The notes under the pieces: model-generated
Seen by the model: the letters and a program-made list of their open reading frames with translations, nothing else
The model's database searches: none
Told to the model about the DNA's origin: nothing
In this document: piece by piece, positions 9,338-17,785 of the stretch
Layout: each line of letters opens with the position of its first letter
Numbering within the stretch: position 1 is the stretch's first letter
Translations under genes and position numbers: made by a program
Source of the DNA: JBGTSJ01 sp041940305
Lineage (GTDB): Bacteria; Planctomycetota; Planctomycetia; Planctomycetales; Planctomycetaceae
Length of the DNA stretch: 64,000 nt
Assembly (NCBI GenBank): GCA_041940305.1
Contig: JBGTSJ010000006.1
Span: forward strand, 62,001-126,000
Reading direction: 5' to 3'

Positions 9338-9431
9338 AGCCCGGAGGGCTGATATAGGGTAGCCGGTGGCTGAGCGCAGCGACGCCACCGGTCAGCGTGC
9401 TTGTTCTCATCGCCGCACCCCGGAGGGGTGC
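9338..9431. repeat. REP-like cluster of three hairpins upstream of the glycosyltransferase gene
   Basis: Three compact palindromes lie in a row in the gap: AGCCC-GGA-GGGCT (9338-9350), CCGGTGGC with GCCACCGG (9363-9391, 13-nt loop) and GCACCCC-GGA-GGGGTGC (9415-9431). The arrangement resembles dispersed REP-like sequences seen between planctomycete genes. No REP-associated transposase lies in the window. The last hairpin ends 24 bp before the ATG at 9456. Confidence 0.7.
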
Positions 9432-9455
9432 CATCAGGACACCGAAAAGATTCTG

Positions 9456-10415
9456 ATGCTTTCCATCGTCGTCCCCGTCCTGAACGAAGTCGACAGCCTG
9501 CCGGAACTCCACCGGCAGATCGCCGCCGTCGCGGACGATCAGCAACTCGACCTGGAGATCATCTTCGTCGACGACGGATCCCGCGACGGATCATGGGACG
9601 CCATTGAGCGGCTCGCCGCACAGGATCAGCGCGTCTCCGGCATCCGTCTCCGCCGCAACTTCGGCAAGGCCGCCGCCCTCACCGCCGGGCTGCGGGCCGC
9701 CCGCGGCGACCTCATGCTCATGATGGACGCCGACCTCCAGGACGACCCCGCCGAAATCCCCTCGCTCCTCGCAAAACTCAACGAGGGCTACGACGTCGTC
9801 AACGGCTGGAAACAGCGTCGCCTCGACCCCTGGCACAAGGTCTACCCCAGCAAGGTCTTCAACTGGCTCGTCGGCCGCATGACGGGCCTCAGGCTGCACG
9901 ACCACAACTGCGGACTCAAGCTCTTCCGCGCCGATGTCGCCCGCGAAATCCGCCTCTACGGCGAAATGCACCGCTTCATCGCCGTGCTCGCCCACGCCCG
10001 AGGCTTCCGCGTCACCGAACTCCCCGTCAACCACCGCCCGCGCGAGCACGGACATTCCAAGTACGGCGTCCGCCGCTTCCTCCGCGGTTTCCTCGACCTG
10101 CTGACGATCACGTTCCTGACCAGCTTCAGCCAGCGCCCGCAGCACATGCTCGGCGCATTCGGCCTCTTCTTCTTCGGACTCGGCTCGCTCGGCCTGCTCT
10201 ACCTCGCCGTCCTCTGGCTGTTGATGCACGGCTTCAACGTGCTCCCCGACAAGGACATCGGCGACCGCCCGCTGCTCGCCTACTCTGTCGCCTGTCTCCT
10301 GCTGGGTGGCCAGGCCATTTCCCTCGGACTGCTCGCCGAGATGATCGTCGCCTACACCGGCCGCGAACAGGACACCTACAGCATCGCCCGGCGCACCAAA
10401 GAGCGGCAGACGTGA
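9456..10415 (+). CDS. GT2 glycosyltransferase, DPM1/ArnC/GtrB-like, membrane anchored
   Basis: 319 residues from the ATG at 9456. The frame stays open upstream to 9366 only because it runs through a REP-like repeat. A GT-A fold starts at once (LSIVVPVLNE), with DDGSRD at 39-44 and the metal-binding DADLQD at 91-96. Two hydrophobic helices near residues 225-260 and 270-300 anchor it in the membrane. The layout matches transferases that load a sugar onto polyprenyl phosphate at the cytoplasmic face, such as GtrB or ArnC. The donor and acceptor are not determined. It converges on the large secreted protein gene with 24 bp between stops, and no flippase is adjacent. Confidence 0.87.
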   Translation: MLSIVVPVLNEVDSLPELHRQIAAVADDQQLDLEIIFVDDGSRDGSWDAIERLAAQDQRVSGIRLRRNFGKAAALTAGLRAARGDLMLMMDADLQDDPAEIPSLLAKLNEGYDVVNGWKQRRLDPWHKVYPSKVFNWLVGRMTGLRLHDHNCGLKLFRADVAREIRLYGEMHRFIAVLAHARGFRVTELPVNHRPREHGHSKYGVRRFLRGFLDLLTITFLTSFSQRPQHMLGAFGLFFFGLGSLGLLYLAVLWLLMHGFNVLPDKDIGDRPLLAYSVACLLLGGQAISLGLLAEMIVAYTGREQDTYSIARRTKERQT

Positions 10416-10439
10416 GTCTGCCGAGATTGTGGCCGCGTC

Positions 10440-12788
10440 TCACAGCTCAATCTTCGCCCAGTACAGCCGCTCCCGGTCCCCGCGCACCCGCAGGTCCTCC
10501 AGCAGGTCCCCCATCCGCGGGGAGACGAAGTCGTTGTACGCCTGCCGTCCTTTGTGGTGAATCTTCAATCGCTCGCCAAATTTCACCAGGTCCGGCGACA
10601 ACCACACCGTCGCGTGATCAGCGGGATGCTTGAGATAGATCGCGTTGGCGACCGTCGCCTTCGCCTCAATCGGCATCGGCTGCGGAATGCGACGCAACCG
10701 CGGCGGCTCCCACACGATCGGCGCGCCGAGCCTCGCCGGCATCCCGTCCAGGTGGAGCCAGTAAAAGTCGTTGTCCGTCTGGCGGAGGATCTCGACGTCC
10801 CATTCGCGCGGCAGCGGGGCCCGGCGGTGCAGCGCCATCCACTCGAAAATCCGCGGCGTCTCCTCGAAGTAAGGCTCGATTCCCCTCGCCTTGAATTCGC
10901 AGTAGATCACGTCGTGACCGCGGGTCATCATGTGGTTGAGGTCCCGCGCATTGCGGTCCAGGCTGAGTCCCAGCTGATCGCCGTCCCGTTCCCCGGTCAC
11001 CACGTACCACGCCAAATCCGGTGCGTTCTCCCGGTAGTACATGCAGAACCGGTCGGTGACGCCGGTGATGGGAATGACGCCGGCAAACACCCCCGGCAGC
11101 GACATTCCGATGTCAAAGCACGCATCGCCCCCCATCCCGTGCCCCGCTAGAAAGATGCGGTCCGAGTCGATCCGGAACCGCTTGCGGGCGTCGCGCAGCG
11201 ATTCCAGCACCGCCTGATGCGCCTCGTGCCCGTACGTGTAGCTCTTCTGGTCCGGGGCCGCGTAATGCGGAGCAATCGTGATATAGCCGAACCGCTGGGC
11301 CGGTCCCTGCCGCTCCGGGTCGCCCGCCCACCAGGTCAGTTCCTGATCCGGGCTGCTCCCCGCGGCGTGCAGCACCACCAGCAGCGGATACCGATGCTGT
11401 GGAGAGTATTCCGGCGGAAGTGCGATGGAGTACGTCTGCTGCGCTTCGTCCCATTCATCGGTGACGTCGAGCTGCGCGGCGACGCCCGGCTGCGGAGTCA
11501 CGGCCAGTGAGGGCGGGGGAAGCAAAGCGATCATCTCGCTCACGCGCGGGACCGTCGCCCCTTCGGTCGCAGTCAACTCTTCGAGAATGCTCTGCCGCCG
11601 GGCCGGATTGTCGTTGCTCCGCAGATACTCGAGCACCAGAAACCGGATCTGCCACAGCCGCAGCGCGTCATCCAGACTGGTCACGGCGTTGCCCGCCCCC
11701 ACGACCCACCCGGAATAGGCCAGCGCCAGCTTTTCCTCCGGCGACAGCGTGTCGTCCGCCTCCGCACGCAGGAACGGATCCAGCCGCTCCAGATTCTCAG
11801 GATGCAACTCTTCCAGAACGGTGGCCCGCAGCGGCGCCAACAGTTGAGCCCGCTCTTGCGGCAGTTCCGCCTGCAGCAGGTCCAGCAACATGCCGACCGT
11901 CGCCGCCTGCTGCCGGTCCCGGTCGTACGTCGCCACGATATCCTGCGCCTCGCGCAACACGTCGGCGCTCACCCGGTCCGCCGGAAACTTCTGCGACACC
12001 AGATACGCCAGTTGATGCTGCCCCGCCTCCTGACGGCTGCGAATCTCGTTGAGCGCCGCCAGCGCCTTGAGATGCGCCAGCTGCAGTTCCGTCTCACTCG
12101 CCCATGCGGCCTGATCAGGGAAATCGGCCGCGATCGTCGCCAGCTCTTCCTGCGCCTGTTTGTACATCTGCGCCTGGATGAAGAAGATCACAATCCCGCG
12201 GCGGTCCGCCAGGCTCTGCGGATCGATCGCCCCCGAGATCATCTCCCGCAGCCGGTCGGCGCCGATCACCGTGGGGTCCAGTCCCATCGTCCAGTCGTGC
12301 GACGTCGAATCCACCTTGAGCGCATCGGGCCGGATCTCGGTGATCGCCTGCTGAATATGCTCCGGCCCCCGCGGCGTGGTGAGCGTCACCATCCGCCGTC
12401 CGAACCGGTCGAACTCCGTCTGCGGGAACCCTCCGATCGTCGAAGGAATCCCGCGATTGCCGTTTCGTTGATGCTGCAGTTCGAAGCGGACCAGTTTCCT
12501 CAGCGGGTCCGCCGGGATGACGTCGGGAGCGACGCGCCGCGGCACGAAGTAGCGCCGCACGCCGTCGTCCACCATCCACAGTGTGGCCACAGGGATATCG
12601 GTGTTGTTGTTCTGCGCCGTGGTGCGGGCGTTCAGCCCGCTCAGCGGCAGCACAACCCCCTTGAGCACCACCCCGTTCTTGAGATGCAGCTCGTCCCCGC
12701 GAAGTCCCGGCGTGGACGCCAGGCACATGCACACCGCCAGCCAACGGACGGCGAAGCTCAATCTGCTTGGTGAAATGGCCTGGCGCAT
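10440..12788 (-). CDS. Secreted alpha/beta-hydrolase-fold protein with helical N-terminal region; probable pseudoenzyme
   Basis: 782 residues from the ATG at 12788, chosen because AAGGAAG sits 5 bp upstream and a signal peptide follows (hydrophobic about 10-30). Residues 30-430 are mostly helical with TPR-like spacing. Residues 440-690 look like a PHB-depolymerase or esterase-type alpha/beta hydrolase (LLVVLHAAGS for the oxyanion loop, SDRIFLAGHGMGG for the nucleophile elbow). The elbow has Gly551 where family members have serine, and the usual histidine of the RGHE motif is Ile637 (ARGIEPY). Both catalytic positions are lost, so hydrolysis by the standard triad is unlikely and a binding role is more plausible. 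The last 100 residues form a separate strand-rich tail. Confidence 0.82.
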   Translation of the reverse strand: MRQAISPSRLSFAVRWLAVCMCLASTPGLRGDELHLKNGVVLKGVVLPLSGLNARTTAQNNNTDIPVATLWMVDDGVRRYFVPRRVAPDVIPADPLRKLVRFELQHQRNGNRGIPSTIGGFPQTEFDRFGRRMVTLTTPRGPEHIQQAITEIRPDALKVDSTSHDWTMGLDPTVIGADRLREMISGAIDPQSLADRRGIVIFFIQAQMYKQAQEELATIAADFPDQAAWASETELQLAHLKALAALNEIRSRQEAGQHQLAYLVSQKFPADRVSADVLREAQDIVATYDRDRQQAATVGMLLDLLQAELPQERAQLLAPLRATVLEELHPENLERLDPFLRAEADDTLSPEEKLALAYSGWVVGAGNAVTSLDDALRLWQIRFLVLEYLRSNDNPARRQSILEELTATEGATVPRVSEMIALLPPPSLAVTPQPGVAAQLDVTDEWDEAQQTYSIALPPEYSPQHRYPLLVVLHAAGSSPDQELTWWAGDPERQGPAQRFGYITIAPHYAAPDQKSYTYGHEAHQAVLESLRDARKRFRIDSDRIFLAGHGMGGDACFDIGMSLPGVFAGVIPITGVTDRFCMYYRENAPDLAWYVVTGERDGDQLGLSLDRNARDLNHMMTRGHDVIYCEFKARGIEPYFEETPRIFEWMALHRRAPLPREWDVEILRQTDNDFYWLHLDGMPARLGAPIVWEPPRLRRIPQPMPIEAKATVANAIYLKHPADHATVWLSPDLVKFGERLKIHHKGRQAYNDFVSPRMGDLLEDLRVRGDRERLYWAKIEL

Positions 12789-12978
12789 GCAGTCTTCCTT
12801 GCGGCGGCGCAGCGGACAGGGAGGGCGGCTGTTCAATCATCGTTCGCCGGAGACGGGATTTCCAGCAAAGTTTCTCAAGGCGGCAGGGTTTGCCACGCTC
12901 TCGCCGGCCGGACCTTCCTCCGAACGATGCAGGGCCAATCCGGTTCAGCCGCCGGGACTTCACGGAGCGGAGTGCCGC

Positions 12979-13941
12979 TCAGAACTCGCCCACGATGCCG
13001 CCGTCTCCCCGATCGAGCAGCTGCAGATACACCGTCTGCGAGATGTTCTCGCTCAGGAACCGTACCGAGCCGTCCCCCAGCGCGAAGTGACACCCTCCCT
13101 CGTGGTGGCTGCCGAAACCTCCCACCAGCAGCGTGAGATCATTGCGGAGGGCCAGGTCAAACGCATCATCAAACACGACGGTCGCCGGCCACGACGCCGG
13201 CCCCGACCCCGCGCCGGGATCATTGTAGTACATGCTCCCCGCCGGAGTGTCGTTAATGTCCAGACCCCCGTTGCGCAGCGTCGAGGATGTGCCCGACGCC
13301 CACCCCAGGTCGGCCGCAGACCGCAGCATCTCCCCTACGAAGAGCGTATGGGACACGCCGTCGGGCACGTCGCTCATCTTCACCCGGCTGTTCAGGAACA
13401 GCACGCCGTGATTCGTCACGTCGATCGGAGCTTCGACGGGATGATGCACGCCGGCGAAGTTGGTCAGCGCCGCAGGCACATCATCGCTGCGGGACGCGTA
13501 GTACGGCCCGGAGTCTGACAGGCACAGCAGCACAGGGATCAATGTCGTGCGCGCCGCCCGCTGCTCCTCCGTGTAAATCCCCAGGTCCGGATCAATGTGC
13601 CGGAACACCGGCTGCTGATCCAGAAACGGCAGCAGCGACGTGTACCAGCCATGATGGAACCCGTCCGGCATGTTGTGAATCGGTCCCGTTTGATTCACCG
13701 ATCCCGGCGGCAGCACCTCGAACGCCTGGTGGTAATTCTGCAGCGCGTAGATGACCTGGTGCAGGTTGTTTTTGCATTGTGTGCGCCGTGCGGCCTCGCG
13801 CGCCTGCTGCACCGCAGGGAGCAGCAGGGCGATCAGGATCGCCATGATGGCGATCACCACCAGCAGTTCGATCAGCGTGAATCCGCGACATACACGGCGC
13901 GCCACGTCCTGCGGATGACTGCTGAGAGGATTTGGCTTCAT
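12979..13941 (-). CDS. DUF1559 pseudopilin-like protein
   Basis: 320 residues from the ATG at 13941; an upstream in-frame start at 14013 would add 24 non-family residues. The N-terminus carries a type IV prepilin signal: GFTLIELLVVIAIMAIL, with cleavage expected after the Gly of RGFTLIE and Glu at position 5 of the mature protein. A DUF1559 (SBP_bac_10-type) domain follows, with the usual markers QQAREAARRTQC, NLHQVIYALQNYH, LPPGS and, near the end, GGCHFALGDGSVRFLSENI. Such proteins are highly expanded in planctomycetes and are thought to be pseudopilin-related surface or periplasmic components, with unknown function. It lies 94 bp after the secretion ATPase gene on the same strand, which supports a link to a pilin-export machine. 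Confidence 0.93.
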   Translation of the reverse strand: MKPNPLSSHPQDVARRVCRGFTLIELLVVIAIMAILIALLLPAVQQAREAARRTQCKNNLHQVIYALQNYHQAFEVLPPGSVNQTGPIHNMPDGFHHGWYTSLLPFLDQQPVFRHIDPDLGIYTEEQRAARTTLIPVLLCLSDSGPYYASRSDDVPAALTNFAGVHHPVEAPIDVTNHGVLFLNSRVKMSDVPDGVSHTLFVGEMLRSAADLGWASGTSSTLRNGGLDINDTPAGSMYYNDPGAGSGPASWPATVVFDDAFDLALRNDLTLLVGGFGSHHEGGCHFALGDGSVRFLSENISQTVYLQLLDRGDGGIVGEF

Positions 13942-14035
13942 GACGTGATTGATCTCAAGAACGGGCGTCCTGCCGACATACGTGCATCCCGGCCCGAACG
14001 TTGGCCGAAACACGTCCCTCGGGCCATTCTCGCGA

Positions 14036-15271
14036 TCATTGTATGGGATCGGCGACGGCAGAGCCGCCGGACCTGCCGAAAACCCGGCAGAATTCCGCTG
14101 CCGTCGTGCGCCCCGCGGCGATGGCCTGGATCGCGCGCCGGCGAAGCGTTGTCATCCCGGCCTCCACACTGGCCGCCTCGATCCGGCTCGCCTCGCCGCG
14201 CTGCAGAATGCATCGCCCCACCGAATCGTCGCGAGGATCGAGATGCTCCCCGATCAGCAGCCGGCCCCGATAGCCGGTCTCCCCGCACTCCGGGCATCCG
14301 GCCGCCATGCGGCAGTCTTCGACCGGCAACCCCAGTCGATCCTCGCTGCTCTGCGACGCGACGCTGCAATCGCACAGTCGGCGCAGCAGCCGCTGGCTCA
14401 ACACTCCCAGCAGTCCGCTCCGCAGCAGGTACGGCTCGACGTCCAGATCGAGCAGCCGCCCCACGGCCTCCGCAGCACTCCCCGCATGAAACGACGACAG
14501 CACGAGCTGCCCCGTCAGCGCCGCCTGGAACACCGTCTCCGCCGTGTCCCGGTCCCGGATTTCTCCGACCATGATCACCTCCGGATCCTGCCGCATCAGC
14601 GAGCGCAGACCCGCGGCATAGTTGAACGGAGAATCCGGTTTGACATGGGACTGCGAGACTCCGGGAATCAGTGCTTCGACCGGATCCTCCAGCGTACACA
14701 CGCTGCGCGGCTGCGGGCTGGCGCGCAGCAGATGACGCAGCGCCGCATACAGCGTCGTCGTCTTCCCGCTGCCGGCCGGTCCCGTCACCAGGAACGCGCC
14801 GGCCGTCAGCGTCAGCAGTCGGCGGAACTCGGCATCGATGTCGGGCGGTAGCCCCAGGTCTTCGAGCTGCCGGTACCGCCCCGATCCCACGAACAGCCGC
14901 ACCACGGCTTTCTCGCCGTGCACCGTGGGAAAGGTACTCACCCGCATTTCGACGTCGTCGCCCCCGGTCCGGATCCGTCCCTCCTGCGGCACGTCAGTGC
15001 GATACGTCAGCAGTTCGGCCAACACCTTCAGTCGGGCGACAATGTTCGGTCCGCCGCCTTCGAGCACCGCGACGTCATGCAGGACGCCGTCGATCCGCCA
15101 CAACACCCGCAGCGCTTTCCCTCCCTCTCCCGGAATGAGATGCACATCGCTGGCCTCGTTCTTTCGGGCGAGCGCCAACAGCCGCGAAACGACTTCCGTG
15201 GCGTAGAGTTCTGACCCCGGTTTCAGACCGGCGAGCGCCTCTCGAAATTGCTCGCTGCAGGATGTCGGCAT
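14036..15271 (-). CDS. GspE/PilB-family secretion ATPase, short form
   Basis: 411 residues from the ATG at 15271; an earlier in-frame start at 15334 is possible. The sequence begins directly with the N2-like domain (ASDVHLIPG near 40), lacks the N1 domain of standard GspE or PilB, and then has Walker A GPAGSGKTTT (164-173), the Asp box, Walker B MVGEIRD, and a His box LSSFHAGSAAEA. The C-terminal zinc motif is present (CDC, then CPECGETGY). It should power a type II secretion or type IV pilus-like machine from the cytoplasm. No GspF, GspD or PilT is in the window, so its partners are elsewhere. It is adjacent to the DUF1559 gene and divergent from the zinc-ribbon protein at 15519. Confidence 0.88.
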   Translation of the reverse strand: MPTSCSEQFREALAGLKPGSELYATEVVSRLLALARKNEASDVHLIPGEGGKALRVLWRIDGVLHDVAVLEGGGPNIVARLKVLAELLTYRTDVPQEGRIRTGGDDVEMRVSTFPTVHGEKAVVRLFVGSGRYRQLEDLGLPPDIDAEFRRLLTLTAGAFLVTGPAGSGKTTTLYAALRHLLRASPQPRSVCTLEDPVEALIPGVSQSHVKPDSPFNYAAGLRSLMRQDPEVIMVGEIRDRDTAETVFQAALTGQLVLSSFHAGSAAEAVGRLLDLDVEPYLLRSGLLGVLSQRLLRRLCDCSVASQSSEDRLGLPVEDCRMAAGCPECGETGYRGRLLIGEHLDPRDDSVGRCILQRGEASRIEAASVEAGMTTLRRRAIQAIAAGRTTAAEFCRVFGRSGGSAVADPIQ

Positions 15272-15518
15272 CAGCTGTACTGTAAAGAGGTCCGGTCGTG
15301 TGGATCGGGAAGGATGGTGCGTGCCGGGCAACATCGAACCGTACGGTTCCGCTCCGATTTTCGCGTTCTCGGCAAACAGGGCGGCTGCAACCAGCCTCAG
15401 GCCGTGTTACACTGAATTGCTCGGCAGGCGGCCGATCTCAGCGGCACGACGCACTCCACCCTGCCCGTTCTCTGCCAGCATTTCCTGATCTTTCAGATAC
15501 CGAGTAGTGAGTACGAGT

Positions 15519-17033
15519 ATGAGCCAGCCGGACACAAAAGGAAAATCCGCACCGACCGCGAGTCAGCCGTCGGGAGGATCGTCCCTGGAACGTCCCTGTC
15601 CTGAGTGCGGCGAGATGGTCCGCAAAGGGCTGGTCCGTTGCTGGAACTGCGGTGCTTTCATGGATCAGAAGCTCCAGCAGCGTTACCAGGAAATGCAGAC
15701 CAACCCCGCCCCTCCCGTCTTCAGCGAAGTGCCGGCCGAGGAAATGCACTCCGTTGAGGACGCCTCCGAAGACGGTTTCCAGCTGTCGATGCCCGCCTCT
15801 TCGAAACGTGAAGACCTGGGAGGGTTGGAATCCGCCGAAAAACCTCAGGAGACAGCGGCCGAACCCGCCAGGCGCGACAGCGATGCGAATGCCGATGGCC
15901 CCTCGCACTCCGTGGCGACCGGCGGAGATGTCCTCCTCATGGCCGCCATGCAGGAGCAGGCGGAGATTAAAGAAAAACGACGACGACGGCCGCTGATGAC
16001 GGGCGGCGCCAAGACCGCCACCGGATTCATCATCTTCTGCCCGTACGGCTGCCGCATCGAGGTGAAGGAACAGCACCGCGGCATGCAGGGGAAATGTCCC
16101 AAATGCCGGGCCCCGTTCATCGTCCCGATCGATCCCCCTGACTATTCCGTCTCAAAGAAGGCCGTCGCCGAGCAGAAGGCCGAAGGCGAGGCGCCCTCCG
16201 GGCCGGGCGGATTTCAAGTCTGGATCGACGACCTCCACGTCCATACCGTGAACCCGGAGAAGCTCAAACTCAAGGCCGACAGCCTCCTCAAGGATTTCGC
16301 CGAATTCGACTTCGCCTTCGGCCCGGAGGAGATGCTGATCGTCAGTCTCACGAAGAAGGGCAAGTTCGTCGGAGGCGTCAAGAACAAAGCCGACGCCCGC
16401 GCCGCCATGCTGCAGCACCTCAAAGACGGCAAGCCCCCGGCCGAACTGCCGGCCGGCGAGCAGAAGACTTACAAGGCTGAGCAATTGCAGGAGATGCGCG
16501 TCGTCGAGCCCGCCCCGTCGCGGGCGCTCTCGCTGTTCCACGGCATTCCGATCTTCGGAACCGGCCGCATCGCGGTTCTCCTCCCCATTGGAGAAGACGG
16601 CGTAACGCAGTACGTCTCCATGGGCGTGACACAGTTCCGCAAGTTCGCCCAGGCGCTGGAAGACGTCTACGGACTGGTCGGCTTCGGGTCCGAGACGGCC
16701 ATTCCCGCCACGGAAGAGTACGAGGAGGCCGGCAAGTGTCACTTCCTCGGCTCTCCGGTCCGCTCCCTCAAGAACCTCGAGTTCTACCGGGCAGACCCCA
16801 CAGTCGAGGTCGTGCTCTCCGGCTGGAAGTGTGCGGCCTGCGGGCTGGTCATCAGCGAGGACGCACGGCAGAAGGAGAAGATGGGAGGCAAGGAAGGCAA
16901 AGGCCTCGGCAAGGTCAAGTGCCCGAAGTGCACTCAGAAGTTCGGTGAGAACCCGATGTACGCGCTGAAGCAGGAAGCGGCCCAGACCTCGATGGGTGCT
17001 GCGGACGACGTCGCGGAACCAGCCGCGACCTGA
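15519..17033 (+). CDS. Large cytoplasmic protein with three zinc ribbons, unknown function
   Basis: 504 residues from the ATG at 15519; a GTG 12 bp upstream (15507) is possible. There are three Cys4 zinc motifs: CPEC with CWNC at 27-44, CPYGC with CPKC near residue 175-195, and CAAC with CPKC near 430-470. The first stretch between ribbons is low complexity and acidic. The second ribbon follows the pattern C-x2-3-C, GxxGKCPKC, APFIVP, which also appears in the HtrA-like protease at 42504. The C-terminal half is a mixed alpha/beta region that I do not recognise. No signal peptide or helix anchor is seen, so it is probably cytoplasmic. It is divergent from the secretion ATPase with 247 bp between. 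Confidence 0.8.
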   Translation: MSQPDTKGKSAPTASQPSGGSSLERPCPECGEMVRKGLVRCWNCGAFMDQKLQQRYQEMQTNPAPPVFSEVPAEEMHSVEDASEDGFQLSMPASSKREDLGGLESAEKPQETAAEPARRDSDANADGPSHSVATGGDVLLMAAMQEQAEIKEKRRRRPLMTGGAKTATGFIIFCPYGCRIEVKEQHRGMQGKCPKCRAPFIVPIDPPDYSVSKKAVAEQKAEGEAPSGPGGFQVWIDDLHVHTVNPEKLKLKADSLLKDFAEFDFAFGPEEMLIVSLTKKGKFVGGVKNKADARAAMLQHLKDGKPPAELPAGEQKTYKAEQLQEMRVVEPAPSRALSLFHGIPIFGTGRIAVLLPIGEDGVTQYVSMGVTQFRKFAQALEDVYGLVGFGSETAIPATEEYEEAGKCHFLGSPVRSLKNLEFYRADPTVEVVLSGWKCAACGLVISEDARQKEKMGGKEGKGLGKVKCPKCTQKFGENPMYALKQEAAQTSMGAADDVAEPAAT

Positions 17034-17216
17034 AAGCCTGCAGACGGGAACCGCTGGCGGTGCACTGTCGCCAACGGGCGCCTTCATCGCCGTTGAGGCG
17101 GTCGACCACAGTCAATGGGTACGGTCGTGTTCCGTCGCGGCACACCTCGGCCCACGGCCGGCTGCCGTTCGACCGGCGGCTCAACTCAATCCATCGTTTG
17201 ACGCCAGAGAGACTTC

Positions 17217-17705
17217 ATGTCGGTCCAACGCATGGACAATGTCGGCCTCGTGGTCGCAGACATGGATGCCGCCGTCGAGTTCTTCACCGAACTCGGCCTC
17301 GAACTTGAGGGGCGCGCCCCGATTGAAGGCGACTGGGCGGATGGCGTCACAGGTTTGCGCGACATGCGCGTGGAGATCGCCATGCTGCGTACGCCGGACG
17401 GTCACAGCCGGCTCGAGCTCTCCCGATTCCTCGCTCCACCTGTTGTCGCCGATCACCGCAGCGCCCCGGTGAACTCTCTCGGATACCTCCGCGTCATGTT
17501 CACCGTGGAGGACATCGACGATACGCTCGCCCGTATCGCCAAACGGGGCGCAAAACTCGTCGGCCAGGTGGTCCAGTATGAAGACGCGTATCGTCTCTGC
17601 TACATCCGCGGTCCCGAAGAAATTCTCATCGGACTCGCCCAACAGCTCAGACAGCAGACTTCCCGTGCGAATCCCATGCGATCGGGACAGGACGGGCAAC
17701 TGTGA
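17217..17705 (+). CDS. VOC-family (glyoxalase/dioxygenase fold) protein
   Basis: 162 residues with two paired beta-alpha-beta-beta-beta units: MDNVGLVVADMDAAVEFFTELG at the start and LGYLRVMFTVEDIDDTLARIAKRG in the second half. Candidate metal or substrate residues are in the RLELSRF and ILIGLAQQL strands, where VOC enzymes hold Glu. The substrate cannot be told from the sequence, and options include methylglyoxal-type glutathione adducts, catechols or resistance functions. The stop is followed by a strong bidirectional hairpin and then the convergent gene at 17786. Confidence 0.85.
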   Translation: MSVQRMDNVGLVVADMDAAVEFFTELGLELEGRAPIEGDWADGVTGLRDMRVEIAMLRTPDGHSRLELSRFLAPPVVADHRSAPVNSLGYLRVMFTVEDIDDTLARIAKRGAKLVGQVVQYEDAYRLCYIRGPEEILIGLAQQLRQQTSRANPMRSGQDGQL

Positions 17706-17724
17706 CTTCACTCCAGTGGCGAAA

Positions 17725-17755
17725 GACCCCCGGTTTCTTCGAGAAACCGGGGGTC
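17725..17755. terminator. Bidirectional hairpin terminator between convergent genes
   Basis: GACCCCCGGTTTCT pairs perfectly over 14 bp with AGAAACCGGGGGTC around a 3-nt loop (TCG). It sits between the stops of the VOC gene (17705) and the convergent gene ending at 17786. There is no long T-run, only a short GTTCTGTG after it. The arms share the AGAAACCGGG core with the hairpin at 54857-54891. Confidence 0.8.
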
Positions 17756-17785
17756 GGTTCTGTGCCACGATGCCGCGTCAATCGC

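Noticed and set aside
9366..9455. Upstream in-frame extension of the glycosyltransferase.
   Set aside because: It consists of REP-like repeat sequence, and the GT2 domain starts immediately after the ATG at 9456.
15395..15423. Possible promoter for the zinc-ribbon gene with TACACT at 15418-15423.
   Set aside because: The expected -35 region reads CCTCAG and gives no support.
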